Assembly (NCBI GenBank): GCA_947496235.1
Contig: CANMCE010000009.1
Span: 62,001 to 126,000 of the forward strand
Reading direction: 5' to 3'
Source of the DNA: an uncultured Glaciecola sp.
Lineage (GTDB): Bacteria > Pseudomonadota > Gammaproteobacteria > Enterobacterales > Alteromonadaceae
DNA: 64,000 nucleotides
The translations under genes were made by a program, and so were the position numbers. Below, piece after piece: positions 27,107 through 36,932 of this stretch; within the stretch, counting starts at the first letter, position 1; the number at the start of each line of letters is the position of its first letter. The notes beneath the pieces were generated by a model that saw nothing but the letters and a program-made list of their open reading frames with translations, was not told the DNA's origin and did no database searches.

Positions 27107-27508
27107 ATGGCAATTAGTTTGGATAAAATGGTCGGGTTCCATCATAAAGCGCTTCAAATCAGAGCGGATAAGATGGAAGTTATCGCCGGTAACTTGGCAA
27201 ATGCCAACACCCCAGGCTATAAGGCTCGTGACATCAACTTCCAACAAGCTATGGCAAAGGCAAACTACGGCCAATCAGGCATGGTTACCACTCACCACAA
27301 TCATATTGAAGGCGGCAAAGCATCTCAGTTTGACGTGCAATTTAGAATTCCAACTCAACCGGATACTGGAGATGGAAACACTGTAGATGTGCAAGAAGAA
27401 CGTAACAATTTTTTAGAAACAGGCATGCGCTACGAAGCGGGACTAACCTTGCTAAGTGGCAAGTTTAGCGGCATGAAGAAAGCACTTAGCGGTGGAGGTC
27501 AAGGGTAA
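27107..27508 (+). CDS. flgB: FlgB, proximal rod protein
   Basis: A 133-residue rod protein, the normal length for FlgB. I set the start at 27107 because the sigma-54 promoter occupies 27051-27066. The signature VIAGNLANANTPGYKARDINF lies at about residues 25-45 and is shared by rod and hook proteins. FlgB forms the first rod segment above the MS ring together with FliE. The stop codon overlaps the flgC start by one base. Confidence 0.92.
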   Translation: MAISLDKMVGFHHKALQIRADKMEVIAGNLANANTPGYKARDINFQQAMAKANYGQSGMVTTHHNHIEGGKASQFDVQFRIPTQPDTGDGNTVDVQEERNNFLETGMRYEAGLTLLSGKFSGMKKALSGGGQG

Positions 27509-27930
27509 TGAGCCTTTTTAATGTAATGAATATTTCAACTTCTGGCATGGCGGCAGAAAACGTCCGCTTGAACACAACTGCCAGTAATATTGCCAATGCC
27601 AATAGTGTTAGCAGTAGCTATGAGGAAACGTATAGGGCAAGGCATCCTGTTTTTGCCGCCGCTTTAGATAAAGCCAGTGCCGAGCAGTCAAAAGGTGTAG
27701 GCGTAAATGTACTGGGCGTTGTAGAAAGCAACAAACCTTTGAATGTTGAATATTCTCCTCACAATCCTATGGCAGATGAAAATGGCTATATCTATAAGCC
27801 AAATGTCAACATAGTAGAAGAAATGGCAGACATGATGTCAGCTTCCAAAGCATATGAAACCAACGTACAGGTTGCAGATACCACGAAAAGAATCTTTCGT
27901 CGTGTGTTACAGCTTGGACAATCCAGATAA
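27508..27930 (+). CDS. flgC: FlgC, proximal rod protein
   Basis: A 140-residue rod protein. N-terminal ISTSGMAAENVRLNTTASNI followed by ANANS, and C-terminal NIVEEMADMMSASKAYETNV, are the conserved coiled-coil ends of the axial family. FlgC builds the proximal rod with FlgB and FlgF in the periplasm. It follows flgB with a one-base overlap and is followed after 25 bases by flgD. Confidence 0.93.
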   Translation: MSLFNVMNISTSGMAAENVRLNTTASNIANANSVSSSYEETYRARHPVFAAALDKASAEQSKGVGVNVLGVVESNKPLNVEYSPHNPMADENGYIYKPNVNIVEEMADMMSASKAYETNVQVADTTKRIFRRVLQLGQSR

Positions 27931-27955
27931 TCGCGTTTAGTTAGAGGATATACGA

Positions 27956-28648
27956 ATGAATGTATTAGAACAGCGCGGACTTAATCGGGATTTATACTGG
28001 AACACAGAGCCAGAGATCCCAGTAGCAGACGGTACTGAGCAAACTTTAAAGCAAGAAGACTTTTTTGCACTTCTTACTGAACAGTTAGCAAATCAGGATC
28101 CGACAAAGCCGGTAGACAATGATCAAATGGTGGCGCAGATGACATCATTTACCACCGCAGACGGTATCTCTCAGTTGAATGAACAATTTACCTCGTTTGC
28201 CGCTTCTATGACGTCTAACCAAGCATTGCAAGCATCAAGCTTAATCGGCCAGACAGTATTGGTAAACGGCAATATTGGTCATAAAGAGTCAGCTGAAGCA
28301 GGATTGTCAGGGGTTATCATTAATGAAGACACCTCGCAAAACACTGAAATCAATATCTATGATGCTTCGGGCGCAGTAGTGCGAACCATGGATATAGGTA
28401 CACAACCAGCAGGTAATATTCAATTTAACTGGGACGGCACTGACAACCACGGCAATCCATTGCCGCCTGGAGACTATGCGGTGCAAGTTCAAGGAAATGT
28501 GTTCGGTGAGCCGACCGCACTTCCAACAGCAATTAACAGACACGTTGATAGTGTGAGCCTTACTAGCTCTGGTCAAGGTGTAGTATTAAATCTAGATGGC
28601 GACGTGAGTATTAAGCTTGCAGACGTTATTCAAATCGGTAATTCATAG
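27956..28648 (+). CDS. flgD: FlgD, hook-capping scaffold
   Basis: A 230-residue protein. The N-terminal export and interaction motif is LKQEDFFALLTEQLANQDPT (27-50 region), then the hook-cap signature MVAQMTSFTTADGISQL. A C-terminal FlgD Ig/Tudor-like part contains FNWDGTDNHGNPLPPGDYAV. It caps the growing hook and guides FlgE polymerisation. The ribosome site AGAGGA precedes the ATG. Confidence 0.92.
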   Translation: MNVLEQRGLNRDLYWNTEPEIPVADGTEQTLKQEDFFALLTEQLANQDPTKPVDNDQMVAQMTSFTTADGISQLNEQFTSFAASMTSNQALQASSLIGQTVLVNGNIGHKESAEAGLSGVIINEDTSQNTEINIYDASGAVVRTMDIGTQPAGNIQFNWDGTDNHGNPLPPGDYAVQVQGNVFGEPTALPTAINRHVDSVSLTSSGQGVVLNLDGDVSIKLADVIQIGNS

Positions 28649-28658
28649 GAGTTAAAGC

Positions 28659-30044
28659 ATGTCATTTAATATAGCACTCAGCGGTGTCGCAGCATCTCAA
28701 AAGGACTTAGACACTACCGCTAATAATATTGCGAACGTAAATACAGTAGGTTTTAAAGAATCTCGAGCAGAATTTGGTGACGTGTATGCGGCTTCATTGT
28801 TAGCTGCAGGTAGAACAAAAGTGGGTGACGGTGTTTTGACACAAGAAGTTTCTCAACAGTTTTCTCAAGGTTCACTTAGCTTTACTAATAACGCGTTGGA
28901 TTTGGCAATTACCGGTAATGGTTTCTTTGCCACTGTCCCTGAGATTACATCAAGAGACTTTTCTTTTACGCGTGCAGGCCAATTTAAGCTAGACAGTAAT
29001 AATTTTGTGGTCAATTCATCAGGCGACAATTTATTAGGTTTTCCGGTTAACCCTGATGGCACTTCTGCATCGGTTGCATTAAGTACTACCGTTCCAGTGC
29101 GAATTCCTGACTCTTCAGGTTCACCACAAATGACCACTGAAGTAGATGTAAGATTTAACTTACCAGCAGGTGATCAAATTAAAGATCCAACCGAATTTGA
29201 CCCTAATGACCCTTTGACATATAACGCAGCTACATCAGTTACTGTCTATGATTCATTAGGTGACTCTCACGTAATGACCTATTACTTCTTAAAAGATAAT
29301 GATCCAGCAGCGGTAAACGAGTGGTATGTGGCCACTGCAGTAGATGACCAATTGGTAGACGTTGCAAACTCGGATGGCAGTGATGCGGACCCTGCAACAG
29401 CTGTTAATACCTTAGGTTCTAACTCGGGTAATGCGGTTACGGCAGCTAAAATTCGATTCAGTGAAGGTGGTGATTTCATTGGTATTGAGTCAGCGGATGG
29501 ATTAGCCCAACCAAACCAAAAATTCATTACTGAGGCCTTAGGTGGCACAATCTTATCTAACGGCTCAGATTCAACTCAACAAATTTCGATTGATTTTAAC
29601 TTAGACACAACAGGTGCAACGCCAAACGAACCAACCCAGTTTGCATCAGCATTTGAGGTTACGTCTTTAGAGCAAGACGGTCTGCCAGTAGGTCGTTTAA
29701 CGGGTATCGATATTTCCCCTGACGGTCTCGTACGTGCAACCTTCTCAAACGGTACATCTGAACCTATCGTTCGTGTTGCCCTTGTACGTTTTGCAAATGA
29801 GCAAGGCTTAACCCAGCAATCAGGTACTCAATGGAAAGAAAGTATCGAATCTGGTGAAGCGCTTGCAGGTGAAGCCACAACGGGTACTTTTGGTGACATC
29901 AACTCGTCAGCATTAGAACAAGCTAACGTAAACTTAACCACTGAGCTTATCGACATGATAATTGCTCAACGTAACTTTCAAGCTAACTCTAGAGCATTAG
30001 AAGTTAACAACCAGCTTAACCAAACTATCTTAAATATCAGATAG
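28659..30044 (+). CDS. flgE: FlgE, hook protein
   Basis: A 461-residue hook subunit. The N-terminal axial motif (TANNIANVNTVGFKESRAEF), TRAGQF near 106 and C-terminal INSSALEQANVNLTTELIDM with NQLNQTILNIR are conserved ends; the variable middle is the surface-exposed domain. FlgE polymerises into the flexible hook. It is the last gene of the flgBCDE unit and is followed by a strong palindromic element that probably ends or attenuates the transcript. Confidence 0.92.
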   Translation: MSFNIALSGVAASQKDLDTTANNIANVNTVGFKESRAEFGDVYAASLLAAGRTKVGDGVLTQEVSQQFSQGSLSFTNNALDLAITGNGFFATVPEITSRDFSFTRAGQFKLDSNNFVVNSSGDNLLGFPVNPDGTSASVALSTTVPVRIPDSSGSPQMTTEVDVRFNLPAGDQIKDPTEFDPNDPLTYNAATSVTVYDSLGDSHVMTYYFLKDNDPAAVNEWYVATAVDDQLVDVANSDGSDADPATAVNTLGSNSGNAVTAAKIRFSEGGDFIGIESADGLAQPNQKFITEALGGTILSNGSDSTQQISIDFNLDTTGATPNEPTQFASAFEVTSLEQDGLPVGRLTGIDISPDGLVRATFSNGTSEPIVRVALVRFANEQGLTQQSGTQWKESIESGEALAGEATTGTFGDINSSALEQANVNLTTELIDMIIAQRNFQANSRALEVNNQLNQTILNIR

Positions 30045-30165
30045 GATAATTAATTAGTGCTACTTGACGCTTAAGTAGCACTATTCATAATTTCTTCAAA
30101 CCTTTCTTATTTGTGTTAATGATCTTTTGTTCTTTAATCATAGGATTCGATTTTTACGAATGCAT

Positions 30166-30291
30166 GTTTGTGAATTGAGGGGAATACGCGCTTTTGAAAG
30201 CTTCGAAATCATGGATGATTTCGTAGAGCGCCCATGGATGGGTTTACAGCGTCTTTCAAAAGCGCGTATTCCCCTCAATTGCTAAACAAAC
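30166..30291. repeat. 28-bp perfect inverted repeat with two internal hairpins
   Basis: The left arm at 30173-30200 and the right arm at 30253-30280 are exact reverse complements over 28 bases (begins AATTGAGGGGAATACGCG). Outside a short mismatch the pairing resumes (GTTTGT 30166-30171 with ACAAAC 30286-30291). Inside are two smaller hairpins that share a CATGGATG core: CGAAATCAT GG ATGATTTCG (30204-30223) and CCCAT GG ATGGG (30231-30242). The RNA or a cruciform would form a three-armed structure. It lies between flgE and the flgF promoter. It resembles a mobile palindromic intergenic (MITE- or REP-like) element; no target duplication is visible. Confidence 0.85.
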
Positions 30292-30345
30292 AAAATGAGT
30301 AAAAAGCCAATCCTATGCTGCACGAAATAACGACTATCCCAAAGC

Positions 30346-30361
30346 TGGCATCCTTATTGCA
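30346..30361 (+). promoter_or_regulatory. sigma-54 promoter of flgFGHIJKL
   Basis: TGGCATCCTTATTGCA matches the sigma-54 consensus except for C to T at one position of the -24 box. It lies 55 bases before the flgF ATG, which makes flgF the first gene of a second class-III-type operon. Confidence 0.78.
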
Positions 30362-30415
30362 AAACTTCCATTAAGTTAATCCATAACGTCAAACTTTGAC
30401 ATTAAGGCAAGCAAA

Positions 30416-31159
30416 ATGGATAAGATGTTATACGTTGCCGCCAGTGGCGCTAAGCAAGATCTCATGGCTACAGCCGTGCGTGCCAATAACTTGGCGAACG
30501 CGCAGACCACAGGTTTCAAGGCGCAGTTAGAGCAGGCAAGAGCAATGCCGGCATACGGCCAAGGTTTGCCGACTCGCGTATTTAATATGACAGAAAGTCC
30601 GTCAAATAATTACGAGGGCGGCGCCATGATTACGACAGGTCGACCTTTAGATGTGGCAATTCAAGGTGATGGATGGCTGAGCGTACAAACTCCCCAAGGT
30701 GAAGAAGTATTTACCCGAGCAGGAAATCTTAATATTGCAGCCAATGGCGCATTGCAAGATGCCTCCGGTAATTTAGTAATGGGCGAAAATGGACCCATCT
30801 TTATGCCTATTCCAGTGGCTAATGTCACTATTGCCAATGACGGCATTATATCTGCTCGCTTACAAGGTGCCCCTGAAAACGTAGTTGAAGAAGTTGGGCG
30901 TCTTAAATTAGTTAATCCTCCTAAAGATCAAGTAAAGCGCCGAGAAGATGGGCTATTTGAGCTTAAAAGCGGAGAGATTGCCGAGCAAGATATAACGGTA
31001 GCCGTTAGTTCAGGAATGCTTGAAGGTTCCAACGTAAACGCGGTTGAAGAAATGGTCGAGATGATTTCACTACAGCGTCACTACGAAATGCAAGTGAAAT
31101 TAATGCGCAAAGCTGATCAGCTTTCAACGCGCGGTAACGAATTACTTAGAATTTTCTAA
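30416..31159 (+). CDS. flgF: FlgF, proximal rod protein
   Basis: A 247-residue axial protein with N-terminal VRANNLANAQTTGFKAQLEQ, middle DVAIQGDGWLSVQTPQGEEV followed by FTRAGN, and C-terminal VEEMVEMISLQRHYEMQVKL. These are the signatures of FlgF, the rod subunit between FlgB/FlgC and FlgG. It is the first gene after the sigma-54 promoter at 30346 and is 30 bases from flgG. Confidence 0.92.
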   Translation: MDKMLYVAASGAKQDLMATAVRANNLANAQTTGFKAQLEQARAMPAYGQGLPTRVFNMTESPSNNYEGGAMITTGRPLDVAIQGDGWLSVQTPQGEEVFTRAGNLNIAANGALQDASGNLVMGENGPIFMPIPVANVTIANDGIISARLQGAPENVVEEVGRLKLVNPPKDQVKRREDGLFELKSGEIAEQDITVAVSSGMLEGSNVNAVEEMVEMISLQRHYEMQVKLMRKADQLSTRGNELLRIF

Positions 31160-31189
31160 TAGCGAATTAAGTTCGCGGAGGTACAAGAT

Positions 31190-31978
31190 ATGCACCCAGC
31201 TCTATGGATCAGTAAAACAGGCCTTGATGCGGCTCAAACAGACGTTTCAGTGGTATCAAACAATCTAGCTAACGCTAGTACCATTGGATTTAAAAAAGAC
31301 CGAGCGGTTTTTGAAGATTTACTTTATCAAAACATCAATCAGCCAGGTGGACGCTCTTCTGCAGATACTGAATTACCCTCAGGCTTGATGTTAGGTGCAG
31401 GTTCAAAAGTTGTGGCTACCCAAAAGACGCATACTCAAGGTAATTTGCTGACCACTGGAAATGCACTTGATCTTTCGATTCAAGGACGCGGCTATTTTGA
31501 AGTCTTAATGCCAGATGGCAGTTTGTCTTATACCCGAAATGGACAGTTCTCTTTAAACGACCAAGGACAGATGGTGACACCTGGGGCAGGTTACTTACTC
31601 CAACCAGTCATTACCATTCCACCTGACGCACAGCAAATTACCATTTCTCAAGATGGTCAGGTATCTGCGCAGTTAAGAGGTCAGGCGGAACCACAGGTGC
31701 TTGGACAAATCAATATTACAGACTTTGTGAATCCAGCGGGACTTCAGCCTAAAGGTCAAAACCTTTATGTGGAGACAGCGGTATCTGGTGCTCCTATTCA
31801 GGGTATTCCAGGGTTAGAAGGACTTGGTGGTTTATCACAAGGCTCGCTTGAGACCTCAAACGTTAATGTTACCGAAGAGCTTGTGAATTTGATTGAAAGT
31901 CAGCGTTTGTATGAAATGAACTCAAAAGTGATTTCATCAGTGGATCAGATGTTAGGTCAGGTCATTCAGCAGCTATAA
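31190..31978 (+). CDS. flgG: FlgG, distal rod protein
   Basis: A 262-residue protein, the family's standard length. Key segments are SNNLANASTIGFKKDRAVFE, LDLSIQGRGYFEVLMPDGSL with TRNGQFSLN, and C-terminal LETSNVNVTEELVNLIESQR. FlgG forms the distal rod that passes through the P and L rings. A CGGAGG ribosome site precedes the ATG. Confidence 0.94.
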   Translation: MHPALWISKTGLDAAQTDVSVVSNNLANASTIGFKKDRAVFEDLLYQNINQPGGRSSADTELPSGLMLGAGSKVVATQKTHTQGNLLTTGNALDLSIQGRGYFEVLMPDGSLSYTRNGQFSLNDQGQMVTPGAGYLLQPVITIPPDAQQITISQDGQVSAQLRGQAEPQVLGQINITDFVNPAGLQPKGQNLYVETAVSGAPIQGIPGLEGLGGLSQGSLETSNVNVTEELVNLIESQRLYEMNSKVISSVDQMLGQVIQQL

Positions 31979-31984
31979 GGCAAG

Positions 31985-32692
31985 ATGATGTATAACACTA
32001 AAAAACACATAATCAGTTCCTTCATGCTTTTAATAGCCAGCTATTTCGTTGTTGGGTGTTCGAGTACATCTACTGAAGCGCCTATTGCGGACGACCCATT
32101 TTTTGCGCCAGCGACCCCAATTTATAAACGCGAAGAAATTGCAGAAACGGGAAGCCTGTTTACTCAAGCGGCGGCAAATAGTTTGTATTCGGACGTAAAA
32201 GCGCGCCGCGTTGGAGATATTATTACTGTGGCGTTGCGTGAAAACACCAATGCATCTAAGAGTGCTGGAACCGTTACATCAAAAGCGTCAAATGTTGATG
32301 TGCAACCGATTTTAGGGCTAGGTAATAATCCAATTCGCATAGGTAACGAAGCGATTCAATTTGGGATGAACTCCAGCAACGACTTTTCTGGAGATGCTCA
32401 AGCAAATCAAAGTAATTCATTGCAAGGCAATATTTCGGTAACCGTGGTTGAAGTAATGCCCAATCAAAACCTCGTGATTCGCGGTGAAAAATGGTTAACC
32501 TTGAATAGTGGTGATGAGTATATTCGACTCACCGGTATTATCAGACCCGCGGATATTACCCCTGACAACGAAATTCAATCGACCAAAATCGCCAATGCAA
32601 GAATTCAATACAGTGGTACGGGTAGTTTCGCGCGAGCGCAAGAAAAAGGCTGGCTGACCAAATTCTTTAGTTCTCAGTGGTGGCCGTTATGA
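31985..32692 (+). CDS. flgH: FlgH, L-ring lipoprotein
   Basis: A 235-residue outer-membrane lipoprotein. The signal peptide ends in a lipobox (FVVGC, Cys25). The mature chain has the FlgH pattern [20 protein letters not shown], then [20 protein letters not shown] and [10 protein letters not shown]. It forms the L ring bushing in the outer membrane. Two adjacent ATG codons (31985 and 31988) are possible starts. The stop codon overlaps the flgI ATG. Confidence 0.93.
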   Translation: MMYNTKKHIISSFMLLIASYFVVGCSSTSTEAPIADDPFFAPATPIYKREEIAETGSLFTQAAANSLYSDVKARRVGDIITVALRENTNASKSAGTVTSKASNVDVQPILGLGNNPIRIGNEAIQFGMNSSNDFSGDAQANQSNSLQGNISVTVVEVMPNQNLVIRGEKWLTLNSGDEYIRLTGIIRPADITPDNEIQSTKIANARIQYSGTGSFARAQEKGWLTKFFSSQWWPL

Positions 32693-33819
32693 GACGTTTA
32701 ATTCAACAACTTGTGCTGCTATTAAGTGGTTGTTTACTAGTTTTGTCTCCACATTCAGCGAGCGCCGCTAGCCGTATTAAAGATTTAGCTTCAGTCCAAG
32801 GGGTGCGTTCAAATCAACTAGTGGGATATGGACTCGTCGTTGGTTTGCCAGGCACTGGGGAAACTAGTCCCTTTACCGAACAATCCTTTAGAACCATGCT
32901 AAAGAATTTTGGCATTAGTTTGGATGATAACGTAAAACCGAAAATTAAGAATGTGGCAGCAGTGGCTGTACATGCAGAATTACCAGCTTTCGCTAAACCG
33001 GGACAAACCATTGACATTACAGTGTCGTCTATTGGCGAAGCGTCAAGTTTGCAAGGCGGAACCTTATTACAAACCTTTTTAAAAGGGTTGGACGGTGAAA
33101 TTTATGCCGTCGCTCAAGGTTCATTAGTAGTGTCAGGATTTGGGGCTCAAGGTAACGATGGCTCTCGAATTGTCGCCAATACGCCAACCGTAGGTACTAT
33201 TGCCAACGGCGCCTTGGTAGAGCGAAGTGTTCCAAGCGGTTTTATGCAAAATGATTTTCTAACCTTAAACCTGAATACACCTGATTTTTCTACTGCGCAA
33301 GCAATGGCGGATGAAATTAACCGTCGCCTAGGTGCAGATCCGGCGAATGGTTATTCCATTGCATCGCCCATAGATGCAGCCTCGGTTAGAGTCAGTGCGC
33401 CCCGAGATGTCGCACAACGAATCGGCTTTCTCGCCACTATTGAAAATTTCCAATTTACACCTGCACAAGCACCTGCGCGCATCGTTATAAACAGTCGCAC
33501 CGGCACTATAGTTGTCGGGCAAGATGTGAAGTTATTGCCTGCTGCCATTACTCATGGCGGATTAACAGTAACTATCAGTGAAAATGTAGACGTTGCTCAA
33601 CCGAACCCTTTAGCTAATGGGCAAACCGTAGTAGCCCCGCGTTCAGTAGTAGATGTGGATTTGGCAGATAGTCGGATGTTCAAATTTGAACCTGGCGTAT
33701 CACTGGATACCTTGGTACGCGCGGTAAATGAAATTGGCGCAGCACCAGGGGATTTAATGGCGATACTTGAAGCATTGCGTCAAGCCGGTGCTTTACATGG
33801 CGAATTAATCGTTATTTAG
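32689..33819 (+). CDS. flgI: FlgI, P-ring protein
   Basis: A 376-residue periplasmic protein. I take the ATG at 32689, which forms an ATGA overlap with flgH and starts directly before the signal peptide ([19 protein letters not shown]). The conserved N-terminus [20 protein letters not shown] and the C-terminal block [20 protein letters not shown] identify FlgI. It forms the P ring in the peptidoglycan layer with help from FlgA. Confidence 0.94.
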   Translation: MRRLIQQLVLLLSGCLLVLSPHSASAASRIKDLASVQGVRSNQLVGYGLVVGLPGTGETSPFTEQSFRTMLKNFGISLDDNVKPKIKNVAAVAVHAELPAFAKPGQTIDITVSSIGEASSLQGGTLLQTFLKGLDGEIYAVAQGSLVVSGFGAQGNDGSRIVANTPTVGTIANGALVERSVPSGFMQNDFLTLNLNTPDFSTAQAMADEINRRLGADPANGYSIASPIDAASVRVSAPRDVAQRIGFLATIENFQFTPAQAPARIVINSRTGTIVVGQDVKLLPAAITHGGLTVTISENVDVAQPNPLANGQTVVAPRSVVDVDLADSRMFKFEPGVSLDTLVRAVNEIGAAPGDLMAILEALRQAGALHGELIVI

Positions 33820-33828
33820 AGATTTTAT

Positions 33829-34767
33829 ATGGACCTAGCAAATAGCACAAAATCGCAATTAGAAATGTCCCGTACTGTTCATGATATGAGTAGTACGGAT
33901 TTGTTGCGTCAAGCTGCCCAGAAGGGAGATAAAGCTGCATTAAAAGAGGCCGCTCAACAGTTTGAAGCGATTTTTGTGCAAATGCTGCTCAAGTCTATGC
34001 GTAAAGCTCAAGAGGCGTTGGCAGACGATGATAGCCCGTTTAACTCAGAACAAGTCAAATTTTATCGCGATATGCACGATCAACAATTAGCCACAGATCT
34101 TTCTTCTAAAGGAAGTTTAGGACTTGCGGAATTAATCGTGCAACAAATGAGTGTGAACGAAGAAGGTTTCATGCCAGCAAGTGCTATTCGTAATGATGCT
34201 AACTTGTCCCCTATGAATCGATTTCAAGTTCAAATGCGACAACGGGCAGAGAGCATTATGGAAAATGCGAGTGCTGCTAGTAAACAAGCTATGTTTTCAT
34301 CCCCTGAAGATTTTGTGCAATCACTTTATCCTCAAGCTCAAGCGGCTGCCCAGTCATTAGGAATAGATCCTAAAGCCTTGCTAGCACAGGCCGCGGTAGA
34401 AACAGGCTGGGGTAAATTTATTATGCACCAGCCAAATGGCGAAAGTGCCAATAATCTATTTGGTATTAAAGCCGACAGTCGCTGGTCAGGCAACAAGGTG
34501 GTAGTAGATACCATTGAATTTAAAGATGCATTACCGCAAAAACAGCAAGCGGCATTTAGAAGTTATGAAGATTTCAGTGCGTCATTAAATGACTATGTCA
34601 GTTTCGTTAAAAACAATCCGCGTTATCAAGATGCTGTTAATCAAACGCATGATCCTAAAGCCTATTTTGAAGCACTTCAAAAAGCCGGATATGCCACAGA
34701 TCCTGAATATGCCAACAAGGTTATGTCTGTCTATGAAGGAGACTTAATGAATGGGTTATTGCCATGA
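33829..34767 (+). CDS. flgJ: FlgJ, rod cap and peptidoglycan hydrolase
   Basis: A 312-residue two-domain protein. Residues 30-110 are the rod-cap domain (QFEAIFVQMLLKSMRKAQEA). Residues 160-305 are a glucosaminidase domain (LGIDPKALLAQAAVETGWGK, catalytic Glu in AVETGWG; then NNLFGIKADSRW and YATDPEYANKV). The enzyme opens the peptidoglycan for the growing rod. The stop overlaps the flgK start by four bases (ATGA). Confidence 0.94.
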   Translation: MDLANSTKSQLEMSRTVHDMSSTDLLRQAAQKGDKAALKEAAQQFEAIFVQMLLKSMRKAQEALADDDSPFNSEQVKFYRDMHDQQLATDLSSKGSLGLAELIVQQMSVNEEGFMPASAIRNDANLSPMNRFQVQMRQRAESIMENASAASKQAMFSSPEDFVQSLYPQAQAAAQSLGIDPKALLAQAAVETGWGKFIMHQPNGESANNLFGIKADSRWSGNKVVVDTIEFKDALPQKQQAAFRSYEDFSASLNDYVSFVKNNPRYQDAVNQTHDPKAYFEALQKAGYATDPEYANKVMSVYEGDLMNGLLP

Positions 34768-36914
34768 TTAGAAATGCTGATTTATATACCCTGGCAACCT
34801 CGGGTTTAAATGCAAGTAGTAAATTACTGGCAACCACGAGTAACAACATTGCGAATATCAATAGCGAAGGTTATGTGCGGGAACGTACTCAGTTTACTTC
34901 GCGACTAAATGGTGGCGTAGATTTTGGTTTTACTGATCGTGTACTTGATGTATTCGCTCAAAACCAGCTAAGGCGGGACACTAGTTTGGTTGGACAATAT
35001 CAGGCTTTTTACGACAGAGTTGAAGGTTTAGATAATACCCTAGCCAGCGAAGCTAACAGTATATCCAGTGCAATGACCAAATTTTTTGAGTCAATACAAA
35101 CGGCGTCTGATGATCCTACTTCTATGCCGTCTAGAGACGCAATAATTGGTCAAGCCCAAGGGATGTTGAATCGTATCAACCAACTTGGCGATTATATGAA
35201 AGCTAAAGAAATAGAAGTAGAACAGCATATTGAAGCATCTGTTTCTAAAGCTAACAGTTTAATCAAGCAAATAGGCGAATTAAACGAAGCCATTCAGGTA
35301 GCCCAAGGTAACAGTGTGGTCGATACGCCTACCAAATTATTAAATCAACGAGATTTGGCAATTCTAGAATTATCTGAACTTGTGGCCATAGATGTCAGGC
35401 AAAGTTCAAACAATAATGACAATGGCTTAGTGGTGAATTTAAAATCCGGCGAGTCACTGGTATTGGCAGACGGTGCGTTCAACGTATTTACCGTTGGCGG
35501 TGAGCCCGATTACACCAATAGACAACTGCAATTGTCCACAGACTTTCAAAAGTTTAATAAAGCCGACACCAAAATAAATATAGTAGAGCAGGATTTAGGC
35601 GGTGCTTTAGGCGGTGTGTTTAAATATCGAGAACAAGTGCTAGAACCGGCAGAACGGAACCTAGGCAAATTAGCGACAGTGTTAGCTGATACGGTAAATA
35701 CACAAAACCGCCAAGGTATGGATTTAGATCAGCAGCTAGGGCAAAACATCTTCAGTATCTCGGATTTTCGAGGCATAAATTATCCAGACAATAGTGATTT
35801 ATCGCTAAGCATAAAGGGTCGAATTATCCCTGGTGGTTCCAGTGAGATAACCAATAATGATTATAGAATCACTGTGCTTACAGCACCTGCTGGTGCGCCA
35901 GCAACTTTCGATGTACAAGTTGCCGCAATAAAAAATGATGGTACGCCGCAATTAGATGAAAACAACAATCCTATTACTCAAACGCTGACAGTAACGGCAG
36001 CTCAAGGTCAATATAATGCCACCATCGGTGGTATAGAATTAGAATTTGCCAGTGGGGCAAGTTATGCCGTTGGCGATGAATTTTTAGTGCAACCAACACG
36101 ATTAGCTGCGGCAAATTTAAACTTAGCCACTACAAGAGGTGAAGACTTAGCCTTTGCTAAACCCATAAGAATTGATGCGAACATCGACAATTTAGGCGAC
36201 GCCAGTTTAATCGCGACTAAGGTCACCAATACCAATGTGGATAATACATTTGCTAATCCTAATGCGTCCGCATTTAATGGTAACGCAGGAATTCATGCTC
36301 CTGGCACTAGTCCGTCGCCAATATTTGGTGCGCCAGTGTCGGTTAGATTTACCGCTACCGATGAGTATCAAGTATTAGATTCAAACGACAATGTGATCAC
36401 TACAGTGTCAGGGGTTGCCGACCTCAACAACTTGATAGAGCAAGCTAAGGCGACTGGAGTTCCTGCATGGCCTGCTGAATTCGCCGCACTTAGCGATTAC
36501 CCTGGTTATGACTTTTCTTTACAAGGGATCCCGCAAACCAACGACGAATTCAGTATTTCATTTAATCAAAACGGATTTAATGACAACAGAAATGCGTTGG
36601 AATTAGCTTCATTGCAACAACAATCTTTGGTTCGACAAAGCAATTCAAGTTTAGGTAATCCGGTTAACTACAATGAGTCTTTTGCCACCATAGTGGGGCA
36701 GGTGGGAGCTGCGACTTCTAGCGCAAAAATAGATTTGGAAGCTGCCAACGTGATGAAGACTCAATCAAGTGAATGGTTTGAATCTAGTTCTGGCGTAAGT
36801 TTAGATGAAGAAGCTGCCAATCTTATACAGTTTCAACAAAGCTATGCAGCTGCGGCGAGGATCCTGAGCTCTGCACAAGAAATGTTCCAAACTATTTTAC
36901 AAGTAGCCAGATAA
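34764..36914 (+). CDS. flgK: FlgK, first hook-filament junction protein
   Basis: A 716-residue axial protein. N-terminal LYTLATSGLNASSKLLATTS then NNIANINSEGYVRERTQF, and C-terminal SGVSLDEEAANLIQFQQSYA with AARILSSAQEMFQTIL, are typical. The middle is larger than in enteric FlgK (about 550 residues), as often in marine gammaproteobacteria. It joins the hook to FlgL and the filament and is chaperoned by FlgN. Confidence 0.93.
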   Translation: MIRNADLYTLATSGLNASSKLLATTSNNIANINSEGYVRERTQFTSRLNGGVDFGFTDRVLDVFAQNQLRRDTSLVGQYQAFYDRVEGLDNTLASEANSISSAMTKFFESIQTASDDPTSMPSRDAIIGQAQGMLNRINQLGDYMKAKEIEVEQHIEASVSKANSLIKQIGELNEAIQVAQGNSVVDTPTKLLNQRDLAILELSELVAIDVRQSSNNNDNGLVVNLKSGESLVLADGAFNVFTVGGEPDYTNRQLQLSTDFQKFNKADTKINIVEQDLGGALGGVFKYREQVLEPAERNLGKLATVLADTVNTQNRQGMDLDQQLGQNIFSISDFRGINYPDNSDLSLSIKGRIIPGGSSEITNNDYRITVLTAPAGAPATFDVQVAAIKNDGTPQLDENNNPITQTLTVTAAQGQYNATIGGIELEFASGASYAVGDEFLVQPTRLAAANLNLATTRGEDLAFAKPIRIDANIDNLGDASLIATKVTNTNVDNTFANPNASAFNGNAGIHAPGTSPSPIFGAPVSVRFTATDEYQVLDSNDNVITTVSGVADLNNLIEQAKATGVPAWPAEFAALSDYPGYDFSLQGIPQTNDEFSISFNQNGFNDNRNALELASLQQQSLVRQSNSSLGNPVNYNESFATIVGQVGAATSSAKIDLEAANVMKTQSSEWFESSSGVSLDEEAANLIQFQQSYAAAARILSSAQEMFQTILQVAR

Positions 36915-36932
36915 AATCGATAGGGTAGAGAC

